From: Candidatus Binatus sp.
GTDB taxonomy: Bacteria > Desulfobacterota > Binatia > Binatales > Binataceae
Direction: 5' to 3'
NCBI RefSeq assembly: GCF_036567905.1
Contig: NZ_DATCTO010000013.1
Span: 31,646-95,645 of the forward strand
Length of the DNA: 64,000 nt
Position 1 is the first letter of the stretch, and each line of letters opens with the position of its first letter. The notes beneath the pieces were generated by a model that did not search any database, had not been told where the DNA came from, and saw nothing but the letters and a program-made list of their open reading frames with translations. The position numbers and the translations under genes were made by a program. Below, piece after piece: positions 1-8,662 of this stretch.

Positions 1-993
1 ATGGATCGCTACGTGGAAATCTCGCGGGTGGTGCGCCGCGTGTTCGAGAGCTTCAGTCCGATCGTCGAACCGCTCTCGCTCGACGAGGCTTTTATCGATC
101 TGACCGGCACCGAGCGCCTGCTCGGGCCGCCGCTGGACGCGGCGCGCGATCTCAAGCGCCGGGTGCTCGAAGAAACCGGGCTGGTCGCATCGGTGGGCGT
201 CGCGCCGACCAAGATGGCGGCGAAGATTCTGAGCGACATGTCGAAGCCCGATGGATTGCTCGCGGTGGCGCCGGAAAAAATGCAAGAATTTCTGACCCCG
301 CTGCCGGTCGAAAGGCTGTGGGGAGTCGGACGGGTGACGCTCGCGCGGATGCATGAATGCGGGATTAAGACGGTCGGCGACCTTGCGCGGCGCGATCCGG
401 CGGAGCTCAAGAACCTGTTCGGCACGATGGGACCGCATCTGCATGAACTGGCGTCGGGCAACGACACCCGGCCCGTAATCGCCGACTGGCAGCGCAAGTC
501 ATACGGCGAGGAAAATACTTTCGCGCGGGACCTGGCGCTCGACTCGGATGAAATCAGGCGGATTCTGATCGCGCATGGCGACGCGCTGGCGCGCCGGCTG
601 CGCGCCGACGGGGTGCGCGCGCGCACGGTGACGCTGAAGCTGAAGTTGGCGCGTCCACTCGGCGGCGGGCGCTATCCGTTGATCACGCGCAGCTTCTCGC
701 TGGACGCCGCGACCAATGACGGGCCGGAAATCTCGCGCGTCGCTACGCAGTTGCTGTCGAAGGCCGGTGGGCAGGACAAAATTCGTCTCGCCGGCGTGCA
801 GGTGCATCAGTTGGAGCGCGCGGATAGTGCGCAGCTCGGACTGTTCGACGCGCCGTCGGCGGACAATCGCGATCGCAAGCGCGACCGGCTCAATCGGGCG
901 CTGGATTCTGTCGCGAAGAAGTTCGGTGACGAGGCCGTGACGCGCGGGTTGGCGCGCGCGGAGCGCGCCGCGCCGACGCGGCGAATCAAATGA
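1..993 (+). CDS. dinB: DNA polymerase IV, 5'-truncated by window edge
   Basis: Y-family translesion polymerase, the error-prone DNA damage-bypass enzyme. The first residue here aligns inside the family: the usual N-terminal palm with the first metal-binding motif (about 75 residues) lies upstream of base 1, so the ATG at position 1 is internal and not the start. Residues 26-31 carry the catalytic SLDEAF motif. The fingers/thumb follow, then the little-finger domain (about 170-280), and the C-terminus contains QLGLFD, which resembles a beta-clamp binding motif. It ends in a basic tail. The following gene is a separately promoted MarR regulator. Family assignment is secure; only the N-terminus is missing. 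Confidence 0.95.
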   Translation: MDRYVEISRVVRRVFESFSPIVEPLSLDEAFIDLTGTERLLGPPLDAARDLKRRVLEETGLVASVGVAPTKMAAKILSDMSKPDGLLAVAPEKMQEFLTPLPVERLWGVGRVTLARMHECGIKTVGDLARRDPAELKNLFGTMGPHLHELASGNDTRPVIADWQRKSYGEENTFARDLALDSDEIRRILIAHGDALARRLRADGVRARTVTLKLKLARPLGGGRYPLITRSFSLDAATNDGPEISRVATQLLSKAGGQDKIRLAGVQVHQLERADSAQLGLFDAPSADNRDRKRDRLNRALDSVAKKFGDEAVTRGLARAERAAPTRRIK

Positions 994-1045
994 CCCAAGC
1001 CCTTCGCTGACGGGAAGGGAAACCCATCGCCGGCTATTCCGCCGC

Positions 1046-1074
1046 TTGCAAAGATTGCTTAACTAGAGTTAATA
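1046..1074 (+). promoter_or_regulatory. Promoter of the MarR gene
   Basis: A TTGCAA -35 (1046-1051) and a TTAATA -10 (1069-1074) are separated by 17 bases. Predicted transcription start is about 1081, only three bases before the ATG at 1084, so the message would be nearly leaderless. Assigned by eye. Confidence 0.5.
1059..1072. promoter_or_regulatory. Dyad operator overlapping the marR promoter
   Basis: TTAACT-AG-AGTTAA is a perfect 6-bp inverted repeat with a 2-base centre. Symmetry extends outward imperfectly (GCAA...TTGC, about 1048-1080). It lies over the spacer and -10 of the gene it precedes. MarR proteins typically bind such short AT-rich palindromes and repress themselves, so autoregulation is the likely role; binding is inferred. 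Confidence 0.6.
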
Positions 1075-1083
1075 TCTTGCCTG

Positions 1084-1563
1084 ATGCAAGCAGTTGGACG
1101 CCGCGACCCAATCTTCCGCGCGATCGAAGCGATGACCGCGCTGGCCGAAATCTTCGAGCGCCGGCGCGAGGTGCTGGCCCGCGACGCGGGCATCACGATC
1201 GAGCAGTGGCGCGTGCTCGAGGAAATCTCGACCGAGCATTTTATTCCGTCGATGTTCGCGCGCAGCCGCGACAGTTCGGCGGCGGCGGTGTCGAAAATAT
1301 TGCGCCAGCTTCTCGACAGCGGACTGGTCTCGGCCGCGATTGGACGGGCCGACCGCAGGAACCGGCGTTACAAGCTGACCGCGAAGGGAACCAGAGCGCT
1401 GGGCAAGCTGCGCGCGTCGCGCCAGGCGGCGATCGAGGCGATATGGACGGGATTTTCGCGCGACGAGCTGGCCGCATTCAGCGCGTTCGCGATCAAGCTC
1501 TCCGATCGGATCGAACGCTATTCGCGCGGGAAAAGTGCGCGGCGCGCGGCGGCGGCCCGATGA
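1084..1563 (+). CDS. MarR family transcriptional regulator
   Basis: 159-residue winged-helix regulator of the MarR/SlyA type. The first helix is residues 9-33, followed by the core with QWRVLEEIS (41-49), a recognition helix around 66-79 (SSAAAVSKILRQL) and a charged wing with RADRRNRRYKLTAKG (88-102). The C-terminal dimerisation helices end in a basic Arg/Ala tail. MarR dimers usually repress themselves and neighbours until a small phenolic or other ligand binds. The ATG at 1084 fits the family N-terminus although no ribosome binding site precedes it, which agrees with the nearly leaderless promoter. leuC begins 70 bases downstream; a regulatory link to leucine synthesis is possible but unproven. 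The ligand is unknown. Confidence 0.85.
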   Translation: MQAVGRRDPIFRAIEAMTALAEIFERRREVLARDAGITIEQWRVLEEISTEHFIPSMFARSRDSSAAAVSKILRQLLDSGLVSAAIGRADRRNRRYKLTAKGTRALGKLRASRQAAIEAIWTGFSRDELAAFSAFAIKLSDRIERYSRGKSARRAAAAR

Positions 1564-1632
1564 ACTTCAACGGCGCTCTTTTGCTAATTTAGAAATCGTT
1601 ACGCCGCCGATGCGGCGGGAGTTGAAAACGCA

Positions 1633-3039
1633 ATGGCCGCAAAGACCCTGTTCGAGAAAATCTGGGAAGAGCACGTGGTCCGCGAAAAGCAGCGTGAGCC
1701 TTCCCTGCTCTACATTGACCTGCACCTGGTTCACGAGGTCACGTCGCCGCAGGCGTTCGAGGGACTGCGCCGCTCGGGGCGCAATGTCCGCGCGCCGCAT
1801 CGGACCTACGCCACGCAGGATCACAACGTGCCGACAACCGATCGGAGCAAGCCGATCACCGATCCCGATTCGAAATTGCAGATCGAGACGCTCAGGCACA
1901 ACTGCGCGCAGTTCGGGCTGCGGCTGTTCGATATCGGCTCGCGCGAGCAGGGGATCGTGCACGTCATCGGGCCGCAGCTCGGGCTGACGCAGCCGGGCAT
2001 GACGATCGTTTGCGGCGACAGCCACACCGCTACTCACGGCGCATTCGGGGCGCTGGCGTTCGGCATCGGCACCAGCGAGGTCGAGCACGTGCTGGCGACG
2101 CAATGCCTGTGGGAAGAGCGTCCGCAGACGTTTGAAATTCGCGTCGATGGAAAGCTCGGCACGGGAGTCGGCGCCAAGGATTTGATCCTCGGCATCATCG
2201 GCAGGATCAAGACCAACGGCGCCACCGGGCACGTGATCGAGTATCGCGGCGCGGCCGTCGAAGCGCTGTCGATGGAAGAGCGCATGACAGTGTGCAACAT
2301 GTCGATCGAAGGTGGCGCGCGCGCCGGGATGGTCGCGGCGGACAAGACCACCGTCGAGTATCTGCGCGGGCGCCGGTACATCCCCAGCGGCAAGGAGTTC
2401 GACGATCTCGCGGCGCGATGGCTCGAATGCCGCAGCGACGCCGGCGCGAAGTTCGATCGAAGCCGGGTATTCGACGCCGCGACGTTCGCGCCGCAAGTGA
2501 CGTGGGGCACGAATCCCGGGATGGTCACCGACGTTGGGGGAAGCGTGCCGAATCCCGCCGAGATCGGCGACCAGCAGCAGCGCGAGACGGTCGAGCGGGC
2601 GCTCGCCTACATGGCGCTTCGGCCCGGCACGAGAATCGAGGACATCAAGATCGATCGCGTGTTCATCGGATCGTGCACCAACTCGCGGCTGAGCGATCTC
2701 ACGGCCGCCGCCGCCGTCGTCAAGGGACGCAAAGTTGCGCCGACCGTGCACGCGATGGTCGTGCCGGGATCGCAGGAGATCAAGGCGGAGGCGGAGAGTC
2801 TCGGGCTGGACAGAATTTTCACGGAGGCCGGCTTCGAGTGGCGCGAATCGGGATGCAGCATGTGCCTGGCGATGAATCCCGACGTGCTGCAGCCGGGCGA
2901 GCGATGCGCCAGCACGTCGAATCGCAACTTCGAAGGGCGCCAAGGCAAGGGCGGACGCACGCACCTGGTCAGCCCCGCGATGGCGGCGGCGGCGGCGATA
3001 GCAGGACACTTCGTCGATGTGCGCGAGTGGCAGGGGTGA
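1633..3039 (+). CDS. leuC: 3-isopropylmalate dehydratase large subunit
   Basis: Large subunit of isopropylmalate isomerase, which with LeuD interconverts 2- and 3-isopropylmalate in leucine synthesis. It is aconitase-family and holds a [4Fe-4S] cluster. The three cluster ligands are visible as C348 in [10 protein letters not shown] and C408/C411 in GCSMC. DHNVPT and [12 protein letters not shown] are typical LeuC signatures. Its 468 residues are the bacterial length. The upstream GGGAG lies at the edge of a small hairpin (1604-1618, stem CCGCC/GGCGG) that could modulate access. The last codons and the TGA lie inside a repeat copy starting at 3031, so the repeat contributes the C-terminal Gln-Gly. 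leuD follows after the repeat. Confidence 0.97.
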   Translation: MAAKTLFEKIWEEHVVREKQREPSLLYIDLHLVHEVTSPQAFEGLRRSGRNVRAPHRTYATQDHNVPTTDRSKPITDPDSKLQIETLRHNCAQFGLRLFDIGSREQGIVHVIGPQLGLTQPGMTIVCGDSHTATHGAFGALAFGIGTSEVEHVLATQCLWEERPQTFEIRVDGKLGTGVGAKDLILGIIGRIKTNGATGHVIEYRGAAVEALSMEERMTVCNMSIEGGARAGMVAADKTTVEYLRGRRYIPSGKEFDDLAARWLECRSDAGAKFDRSRVFDAATFAPQVTWGTNPGMVTDVGGSVPNPAEIGDQQQRETVERALAYMALRPGTRIEDIKIDRVFIGSCTNSRLSDLTAAAAVVKGRKVAPTVHAMVVPGSQEIKAEAESLGLDRIFTEAGFEWRESGCSMCLAMNPDVLQPGERCASTSNRNFEGRQGKGGRTHLVSPAMAAAAAIAGHFVDVREWQG

Positions 3040-3155
3040 CCCCTGCACCCAGTATTAAGGCCGCCCGCCGTTGGCGGGCGCGGCCCCTGCCGCGGGCGCG
3101 CAGTCTTTTAATACTGGCCAGCCGTGCCAACGGCCAGGGGTGACCCCTGCACCCA
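3031..3155. repeat. Composite palindromic repeat between leuC and leuD
   Basis: A 21-bp direct repeat (CAGGGGTGACCCCTGCACCC plus A) occurs perfectly at 3031-3051 and 3135-3155; each copy is itself nearly palindromic. Between them, CCAGTATTAA (3049-3058) is inverted at 3108-3117. GCCGTTGGC (3067-3075) is inverted at 3126-3134. A GC-rich hairpin occupies 3059-3085 (GGCCG, CCCGCC / GGCGGG, CGGCC). The 15-bp core recurs in reverse orientation at 34837-34851. This is a REP/BIME-like mosaic. The first copy includes the leuC stop codon. Confidence 0.8.
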
Positions 3156-3212
3156 ATGGTAATGGCAGGATGCGGGACTTCGTCCCTATTAGAACTTAGT
3201 CAGGAGACACAG

Positions 3213-3818
3213 ATGCAGGCATTCAAGAATTTCAGCGGGATGGTCGCGCCGCTCGATCGCGCCAACGTCGATACCGATCAGATCATCCCCAAGCAGTTTC
3301 TGAAGGCTGTTGTGCGGACCGGCCTCAAGAGGGGGCTGTTCATCGACTGGCGGCTCAATCCCGACGGCACCGAGAACAAAGATTTCGCGCTGAACAAGCC
3401 GCGCTTCCAGGGCGCGTCGATTCTGGTCGCGCGCAACAATTTTGGCTGCGGCAGTTCGCGCGAGCATGCGGTGTGGGCGCTCGATGACGCGGGCTTCCGC
3501 GCGGTGATCGCGCCGGAGTTCGCCGATATCTTCCACAACAACTGCTTGAAGAACGGCCTTCTTCCGATCACGCTCCCGGCCGGCGAGGTCGAGCATATTT
3601 TTCGCGCCACCGGCGACTACGAGGCGTACCGGCTCACGATCGATCTCGAAAAGCAGACGGTGTCCGACGATTTCGGATGGACCGCGGATTTCGAGATAGA
3701 GCCGTTCCAGAAGAAGTGCCTGCTCGAGGGTCTCGACGATATCGCGCTGACGCTTGCGCACGAGGACCGCATCCTTGCGTACGAGAAGGCGCATCCATTG
3801 CCGCATCGCTTCGAGTAG
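3213..3818 (+). CDS. leuD: 3-isopropylmalate dehydratase small subunit
   Basis: Small (swivel) subunit partner of LeuC. 201 residues, the normal length. It carries the family's N-terminal segment ending in [12 protein letters not shown] and the substrate-loop motif [15 protein letters not shown] chose ATG 3213 because AGGAG lies six bases upstream (3202-3206); an in-frame extension to 3156 has no such site and runs toward the repeat. The reading frame ends at TAG, two bases before a perfect 16-bp palindrome. Co-transcription with leuC is likely, although the repeat element between them could process or attenuate the message. Confidence 0.97.
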   Translation: MQAFKNFSGMVAPLDRANVDTDQIIPKQFLKAVVRTGLKRGLFIDWRLNPDGTENKDFALNKPRFQGASILVARNNFGCGSSREHAVWALDDAGFRAVIAPEFADIFHNNCLKNGLLPITLPAGEVEHIFRATGDYEAYRLTIDLEKQTVSDDFGWTADFEIEPFQKKCLLEGLDDIALTLAHEDRILAYEKAHPLPHRFE

Positions 3819-3820
3819 AT

Positions 3821-3836
3821 GCGTCGCCGGCGACGC
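3821..3836. repeat. Perfect 16-bp palindrome after leuD
   Basis: GCGTCGCC followed by its exact complement GGCGACGC, two bases after the leuD stop. No T-tract follows, so it is not a simple intrinsic terminator; it may be an mRNA-stabilising hairpin or a protein site. Confidence 0.5.
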
Positions 3837-3885
3837 TGGCGCCGCGTGCGTCGCGGGGGGAAACTCATCGCAGGTGCCAAATCGC

Positions 3886-4104
3886 ATGAAACCAATCTTC
3901 TCGATGGTAATCGTCGCGCTGTGCTCGACCGCGCTGGCTGGATGCTGGTTCTATTCGAGGCCCGACTCTTCGACTGGCTGTCAGAAGACCACCTACGGCG
4001 TCGTCACCGCCACCACCAGCAGCGAGAATTGCCCTCCCGCTGACGCCGGCAAACCGCCACCGCCGCTGACCGCACCGCCGTTACCGCCGCCCTCGATGCC
4101 GTGA
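3886..4104 (+). CDS. Small proline-rich lipoprotein
   Basis: 72-residue protein with a clear lipoprotein signal: basic start, hydrophobic stretch (residues 4-18) and a lipobox LAGC with the acylated Cys at 20. The mature part holds Cys32 and Cys49, which could form a disulfide, and ends in a proline-rich tail (about residues 56-72, PPPPLTAPPLPPP). It is probably anchored to a membrane in the periplasm. I chose ATG 3886 because the signal peptide begins there; a longer in-frame start would bury it. I do not recognise the family. It lies between leuD and an RluD gene on the same strand. Confidence 0.65.
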   Translation: MKPIFSMVIVALCSTALAGCWFYSRPDSSTGCQKTTYGVVTATTSSENCPPADAGKPPPPLTAPPLPPPSMP

Positions 4105-4133
4105 TTTGTGCGTCGAGGTGGTAAATCGCGCTC

Positions 4134-5141
4134 GTGATTTTGCCAACGACAATCACCGCGGGCGCCGGGCACGACCGCATGCGGCTGGACGTGTTCGTAT
4201 CGATGCGGCTGGCGCCGGAGTACTCGCGCTCGCAAGTGGCGCGGATGATCAAGGCGGGACTGGTTACAGTCAACGGCGCTGTCGCGCGCGCGTCGAGCGG
4301 GGTGCGAACGGGAGATCGCATCGACGTCGCCGCGGCGCCCGCCGGTGCGCTGTGCGATCCTTCAAGCTACACGGAAGGTGACGTGCCGGAGATTTCCGTA
4401 ATTTTCGCCGACGACGAAATAATTGTCGTGAACAAGCCCGCCGGCATGACGGTGCATCCCGCACCCGGCCATCCCAACGGCACGCTCGTGGACGCGCTGC
4501 TGGCGCGATTTCCCGAACTTGCCGCGATGGCCGAGCCTGACGGCGTGCTGCGTCCCGGCATCGTGCATCGCCTCGACAAAGACACCTCGGGCGTGATGGT
4601 GGTGGCGCGGACGCCATTTTCGCGCACCGCGCTTTCCCGGCAGTTCAAGGAACGCAGCGTGAGCAAGACCTATCTGGCGATCGTCAAGGGCATCGTCGCG
4701 CGCGATCGGCTGACGATCGAGCGTCCCGTCGGGCGCCATCCAGTGGAGCGCAAGCGGATGTCGGTGCGATCGCATGCGCCGCGCGACGCGGTCAGCCATC
4801 TGACGGTGCTTGCGCGCTTCGATCCCGTGAACCCGGGCGAAGCCGGAGCGTCGCTGGTGCGGGTAAAACCTGACACCGGCAGGATGCATCAGATTCGCGT
4901 GCATCTCGCGTCGATTGGTCATCCGTGCCTGGGCGATCCTTTATATGGCGGCAAGGCGGGAGACGGTGGATTTTTTCACGGACAGGCGCTGCATGCGCTG
5001 GCGCTTTCGATCGCGCATCCGAGGTCGGGCGCGCGGCTCGAATTCATTGCGCCGCTGCCAATCGAATTCGTCGAATTTCTCGCGCAGAAGTCATTTGCGG
5101 CGGATGCGCCCGAGCTTCGGCGATGGATCGAACTTGCTTGA
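4134..5141 (+). CDS. rluD: 23S rRNA pseudouridine synthase, RluA/RluD family
   Basis: Converts specific uridines of large-subunit rRNA to pseudouridine. The N-terminus is an S4 RNA-binding domain (about 16-75, SRSQVARMIKAGLVTVNG), followed by the RluA catalytic domain with HRLDKDTSG, whose D148 is the catalytic aspartate. GRMHQIRVHLASIGHP and GDPLYGG are later family motifs. Length, about 335 residues, and domain order match RluD (targets in helix 69 in E. coli); exact target uridines cannot be read from the sequence. The start is uncertain: GTG 4134 gives the longest product and ATG 4179 (MRLDVFVSMRL) is equally plausible; neither has a strong ribosome binding site. Confidence 0.9.
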   Translation: MILPTTITAGAGHDRMRLDVFVSMRLAPEYSRSQVARMIKAGLVTVNGAVARASSGVRTGDRIDVAAAPAGALCDPSSYTEGDVPEISVIFADDEIIVVNKPAGMTVHPAPGHPNGTLVDALLARFPELAAMAEPDGVLRPGIVHRLDKDTSGVMVVARTPFSRTALSRQFKERSVSKTYLAIVKGIVARDRLTIERPVGRHPVERKRMSVRSHAPRDAVSHLTVLARFDPVNPGEAGASLVRVKPDTGRMHQIRVHLASIGHPCLGDPLYGGKAGDGGFFHGQALHALALSIAHPRSGARLEFIAPLPIEFVEFLAQKSFAADAPELRRWIELA

Positions 5142-5463
5142 TGGCCGTTGACACGGAGGTCCGATCCCCGTTGACACGGCGGCAATGCTTGGGTAGCGTT
5201 TTGGTAGAGCTTCCGCACTGAGGACGCTGAGACGGGTGGGGTGGCGAGTCCCGTTTCCCTGCGGTCCGTAATTCCGAACTCGAACTCAAGGCGTTAGTTG
5301 TTCCGAATCCCGGCCGCTCGAGCACTCATGAATCTATGATGGTATCTCCCGACGTGGGAGGCCATTTACAAGCAAACGACCATAGCCTGCGGCGCGCGCG
5401 CTTAAACGGCGGCGGGTTGCAGCACTCAAGAACATGATGGAGTCCAGGTTGCGGGGAAGGCAT
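5142..5463 (+). promoter_or_regulatory. Long rho leader region
   Basis: This 322-base stretch has no convincing gene. It holds two TTGACACGG direct repeats (5148-5156 and 5171-5179), a promoter built on the second, and a hairpin ACGGG/CCCGT (5232-5236 with 5250-5254). The predicted transcript has more than 250 untranslated bases before rho. In E. coli, rho has a long leader through which Rho terminates its own transcription; this leader may work the same way, which is inference. Confidence 0.5.
5171..5199 (+). promoter_or_regulatory. Putative rho promoter
   Basis: A perfect TTGACA -35 (5171-5176), 17-base spacer and weak TAGCGT -10 (5194-5199). An upstream second TTGACA (5148-5153) has no clear partner. 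Confidence 0.4.
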
Positions 5464-6855
5464 ATGGGCAAGGGCAGAGGGGCTGCGAAGAACGACGAAG
5501 GACGCTTCGACGACTCGCGTTCGTCAAACGGGGCGCCGCGCCAGGTAAATCTGGATGGCAATCCGAATCTTCCGCCGCCGGCGCCGGTAATCAGCGACGA
5601 AGGGGTGCTCAACCTCAAGTCGCTCAAGCGCGCGAAGATAACCGAACTGGCGCAGATGGCGCGCGACTTCAACGTCGATGGCGCCACCAACATGCGCAAG
5701 CAGGAGATGATCTTTGCGGTGCTGCAAGCGCAAGCCGCCAAGAACGGCTCGATCCTCGGCGAGGGCGTGCTGGAAATTCTGCCCGACGGCTTCGGCTTCC
5801 TGCGCGCACCGGACTACAACTACCTGCCCGGCCCCGACGACATTTATATTTCGCCGAGCCAGATTCGCAAGTTCAATTTGCGCACCGGCGACGTGGTATC
5901 CGGCCTGATTCGCCCGCCGAAAGAAGGCGAACGCTACTTCGCGCTGCTCAAGGTTGAATCGATCAACTACGAGGATCCTGAAAAGGCGCGCGACAAGATC
6001 CTGTTCGACAACCTGACCCCGCTCTATCCCGAGGAGCGCATCAAGCTCGAATACAATCACGAGGATCTGACCACCCGCATCATCGATTTGATCGCGCCGA
6101 TTGGCAAAGGCCAGCGCGGACTTATCGTCGCGGCGCCGTTCACCGGCAAGACCATGATGCTGCAGGCGATCGCCAAGGCGATCGCGCACAACCATCCCGA
6201 GATCGTGCTGATCGTGCTGCTGGTCGATGAGCGGCCCGAGGAAGTCACCGACATGCTGCGTTCGGTGCAGGGCGAGGTCGTAAGCTCGACCTTCGACGAG
6301 CCGGCCACGCGTCACGTGCAGGTGGCCGAGATGGTAATCGAAAAGGCGCGGCGGCTGGTCGAGCACGGGCGCGACGTCGTGATTTTGCTCGACTCGATCA
6401 CGCGGCTGGCGCGCGCATACAACACGGTGGTGCCGCCGTCGGGCAAGATACTGTCGGGCGGCGTCGATTCCAACGCGCTGCACAAGCCCAAGAAGTTTTT
6501 CGGCGCCGCGCGCAACACCGAAGACGGCGGCAGCCTGACGATTATCGCAACCGCCCTGGTCGATACCGGCAGCCGGATGGACGAGGTTATTTTCGAGGAG
6601 TTCAAGGGCACCGGCAATCAGCAGATAGCGCTGGACCGGCGCCTGCTGGAAAAGCGGATTTTCCCGACGATCGACATCCAGCGCTCCTCGACCCGCAAGG
6701 AAGAACTGCTGCTGCCGCGCGCCACCCTGAACCGCGTGTGGATACTGCGCAAGCTGCTGGCGCAGCTCAACGCAGTCGAAGCGATGGAATTCCTGATCGA
6801 CAAGATGGACAAGACCAAGACCAACGAGGAATTCCTCGAGTCGATGAACGCCTAA
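5464..6855 (+). CDS. rho: Transcription termination factor Rho
   Basis: Hexameric RNA-dependent ATPase/helicase that ends transcription. Order: a short hydrophilic N-terminal extension, a Rho N-terminal helical domain ([19 protein letters not shown]), the cold-shock-like RNA-binding domain ([22 protein letters not shown]) and the RecA-type ATPase with Q-loop [18 protein letters not shown] and R-loop region FKGTGNQQ. The P-loop reads AAPFTGKT, with Phe226 where E. coli has Lys181; Lys229 and Thr230 are kept. ATG 5464 is preferred over 5434 because GGGGAAGG (5453-5460) precedes it. 463 residues, slightly longer than E. coli Rho because of the N-terminus. It follows a long leader. Confidence 0.97.
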   Translation: MGKGRGAAKNDEGRFDDSRSSNGAPRQVNLDGNPNLPPPAPVISDEGVLNLKSLKRAKITELAQMARDFNVDGATNMRKQEMIFAVLQAQAAKNGSILGEGVLEILPDGFGFLRAPDYNYLPGPDDIYISPSQIRKFNLRTGDVVSGLIRPPKEGERYFALLKVESINYEDPEKARDKILFDNLTPLYPEERIKLEYNHEDLTTRIIDLIAPIGKGQRGLIVAAPFTGKTMMLQAIAKAIAHNHPEIVLIVLLVDERPEEVTDMLRSVQGEVVSSTFDEPATRHVQVAEMVIEKARRLVEHGRDVVILLDSITRLARAYNTVVPPSGKILSGGVDSNALHKPKKFFGAARNTEDGGSLTIIATALVDTGSRMDEVIFEEFKGTGNQQIALDRRLLEKRIFPTIDIQRSSTRKEELLLPRATLNRVWILRKLLAQLNAVEAMEFLIDKMDKTKTNEEFLESMNA

Positions 6856-6912
6856 GCGGCGCGGGAACCGACCGGATAGCGCCTCAGGTGATCACAGATA
6901 ACGACTGGGTCG

Positions 6913-7275
6913 ATGAACTTTTGCCCGCGAAAAGCGTATAAGTTGCGGGTGGGCAACGGAAAAATCCGCCACGTCGCCGCGCTCGCGTTCGTCGGCTGGT
7001 ATCTGATGATGCCGCCTGATTCCACCAAAATCCCTCATGAGGTTGATTCCGACGCTCCGCTTTCGCGCTGGACTGTCGTCGCCACTTTCGACACCGAGGA
7101 TAACTGCGAGAAGGTGCTCACGGGCGTTCAGAAAACGGAGCAGGACCCGATCGAGCTCGACAAAACGGGCAAGCTCAAGCGCCTCCAGAAAAATGACGCC
7201 GCATTGGGAAAATCGCGCGCGATTAATGCCGGCTGCGTCGAGAGTGACGATTTCCGCCTGAAGGGGAAAAGATAA
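6913..7275 (+). CDS. Small secreted-like protein, tandem paralog A
   Basis: Up to 120 residues. A hydrophobic N-terminal segment VAALAFVGWYLMMPP could be a signal peptide or membrane anchor. The later part has W...ATFDTEDNC and ends GCVESDDFRLKGKR. The next gene shows the same plan (GWYLM.PP, W...SFDTAAEC, ECIATDDPRLKEK), so the two are a tandem duplication with two conserved Cys that could form a disulfide. The start is uncertain: ATG 6913, TTG 6943 or GTG 6949 would all keep the hydrophobic segment. I do not recognise a named family and assign no function. It sits 57 bases after rho on the same strand. Confidence 0.55.
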   Translation: MNFCPRKAYKLRVGNGKIRHVAALAFVGWYLMMPPDSTKIPHEVDSDAPLSRWTVVATFDTEDNCEKVLTGVQKTEQDPIELDKTGKLKRLQKNDAALGKSRAINAGCVESDDFRLKGKR

Positions 7276-7280
7276 GGCAG

Positions 7281-7619
7281 ATGCGACACTGCTATCGCCA
7301 CGCCGCCGCGCTCGCGCTTGTGGGCTGGTATCTGATGGTTCCGCCTCCGCCTCAGGATGCTCGCGATCCAAATCCCAACGAGAAGGCACCTATGTCCCAG
7401 TGGAGTCTACACGACAGCTTCGACACCGCCGCGGAATGTCGCCACGCAAAGACCTTGGAAGAGAAGCGCCTGCATGGGATGTTTGTGAAACAATCGGACC
7501 CTCCGCATAATCCGTTTCGATTGCATTCTGGACTGGCAGAGCTTTCCCGCGTCCTGTACCGGCAGATGCTTGCTGCTGAGTGTATCGCGACTGACGATCC
7601 GCGACTCAAGGAAAAGTGA
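7281..7619 (+). CDS. Small secreted-like protein, tandem paralog B
   Basis: 112 residues, starting five bases after the stop of its paralog, with AAGG just upstream of the ATG. The N-terminus AAALALVGWYLMVPPPP is hydrophobic and then proline-rich, like a signal or anchor. The middle has MSQWSLHDSFDTAAEC and the end ECIATDDPRLKEK. Conserved with paralog A: GWYLM.PP, the Trp, FDT...C and C...DD.RLK. The two conserved Cys suggest an oxidised, extracytoplasmic location. Function unknown. Both genes lie between rho and rpsB and are probably co-transcribed with each other. Confidence 0.6.
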   Translation: MRHCYRHAAALALVGWYLMVPPPPQDARDPNPNEKAPMSQWSLHDSFDTAAECRHAKTLEEKRLHGMFVKQSDPPHNPFRLHSGLAELSRVLYRQMLAAECIATDDPRLKEK

Positions 7620-7683
7620 TTCGGCGAAATCCAGCCACTCGTGATTTCAAAACCAGCCACTCAAGCTGAAATCAGGCCAGTAC

Positions 7684-7753
7684 CCCGGATTGCCGGGCGC
7701 TTTCCTACCACGCCCCAGCCTGATATTAGTTCAAGATTGCCCCGCATACGGGG
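7684..7753 (+). promoter_or_regulatory. Structured leader upstream of rpsB
   Basis: Two hairpins lie in the 157-base gap before rpsB: CCCGG/CCGGG (7684-7688 with 7693-7697, loop ATTG) and CCCCG/CGGGG (7740-7744 with 7749-7753, loop CATA). In several bacteria ribosomal protein S2 represses itself through a leader structure. Whether these are such a site is unproven. Confidence 0.35.
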
Positions 7754-7776
7754 CCAAGAGGCAGGAACAAAATTCT

Positions 7777-8559
7777 ATGACTGAAATCAGCATGAAGCAG
7801 CTTCTGGAGGCCGGCGTTCATTTCGGCCATCAGACCAGCCGCTGGAACCCGAAGATGAAGCAATACATCTTCGGCGCCCGCAACGGTATTTACATTATCG
7901 ATCTTCAGCAGACGGTGAAGATGTTTCGCGCGACCTACGACTTCGCGCGCGATCTCGCTGCGGCGGGCGGCACCATGCTGTTCGTCGGCACCAAGAAGCA
8001 GGCCCAGGACATCGTCAAGGAAGAGGCCGAGCGATGCGGGATGTTTTACGTCAACAACCGCTGGCTGGGCGGGATGCTGACCAACTTCCAGACTATCCGC
8101 GCCTCGATCGACAGGCTCAGGAAGCTCGAAGAAGTCATGGCCGATCCGGAGATGATTCGCGCACTCAGCAAGAAAGAGATGAGCGACAACGGACGCGAGC
8201 ATGAAAAGCTGATGAACACGCTGGCCGGGATCAAGAACATGCGCAAACTCCCGGACGCGCTGTGGGTGATCGACACCAAGAAGGAAGATATAGCCGTTGC
8301 GGAGGCGAACCGCCTCGGTATCCCGGTCGCCGCGGTGGTGGATACCAACTGCGACCCCGACCTGATCGCGTATCGAATTCCCGGCAACGACGACGCGATC
8401 CGCGCGATCAAGCTGTTCACGGCGGCGGTCGCCGACGCGATCATCGAAGGCAGGCAAATCGCCGAGGAACGCGCCAAGGGGCAGCAGGATATCCGCTCGG
8501 ACGCCGGCGCGGTGGCAGACCCGGGAGCATCGGCGCCCGATTCTCCAAGCGCGGTCTAG
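7777..8559 (+). CDS. rpsB: 30S ribosomal protein S2
   Basis: Component of the 30S head-body junction near S1. 260 residues. The N-terminus [19 protein letters not shown] and the motifs [30 protein letters not shown] and DTNCDPDLI are diagnostic. I chose ATG 7777 because AGGAA (7763-7767) precedes it and the family begins here; an upstream in-frame start at 7690 lies within the leader hairpins. The C-terminal tail is acidic and alanine-rich. tsf follows after a 103-base spacer containing a hairpin, the usual rpsB-tsf arrangement. Confidence 0.98.
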   Translation: MTEISMKQLLEAGVHFGHQTSRWNPKMKQYIFGARNGIYIIDLQQTVKMFRATYDFARDLAAAGGTMLFVGTKKQAQDIVKEEAERCGMFYVNNRWLGGMLTNFQTIRASIDRLRKLEEVMADPEMIRALSKKEMSDNGREHEKLMNTLAGIKNMRKLPDALWVIDTKKEDIAVAEANRLGIPVAAVVDTNCDPDLIAYRIPGNDDAIRAIKLFTAAVADAIIEGRQIAEERAKGQQDIRSDAGAVADPGASAPDSPSAV

Positions 8560-8603
8560 CCGATAAATTCGACCTTCAGGCCGCAAACCGAGCCGGTCAG
8601 CCG

Positions 8604-8634
8604 TGGCCGTCGCTTGCAGTACAGCGACCGGCCA
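8604..8634 (+). other. Intercistronic hairpin between rpsB and tsf
   Basis: TGGCCGTCGCT (8604-8614 region) pairs with AGCGACCGGCCA (8623-8634) with one bulged C, about 11 pairs. No T-tract follows, so partial attenuation or RNA stabilisation is more likely than full termination. Confidence 0.45.
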
Positions 8635-8662
8635 AGAATACTAGCTCAACTCAGGAATTGTG

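Noticed and set aside
1567..3048. 493-codon antisense frame opposite leuC
   Set aside because: Shadow of leuC; no independent start signal or domain.
5190..5320. tRNA-like fragments (GGTAGAGC, TTCCGAATCCCGG) in the rho leader
   Set aside because: The D-stem and anticodon stem do not pair and spacing is wrong; no cloverleaf can be formed by eye.
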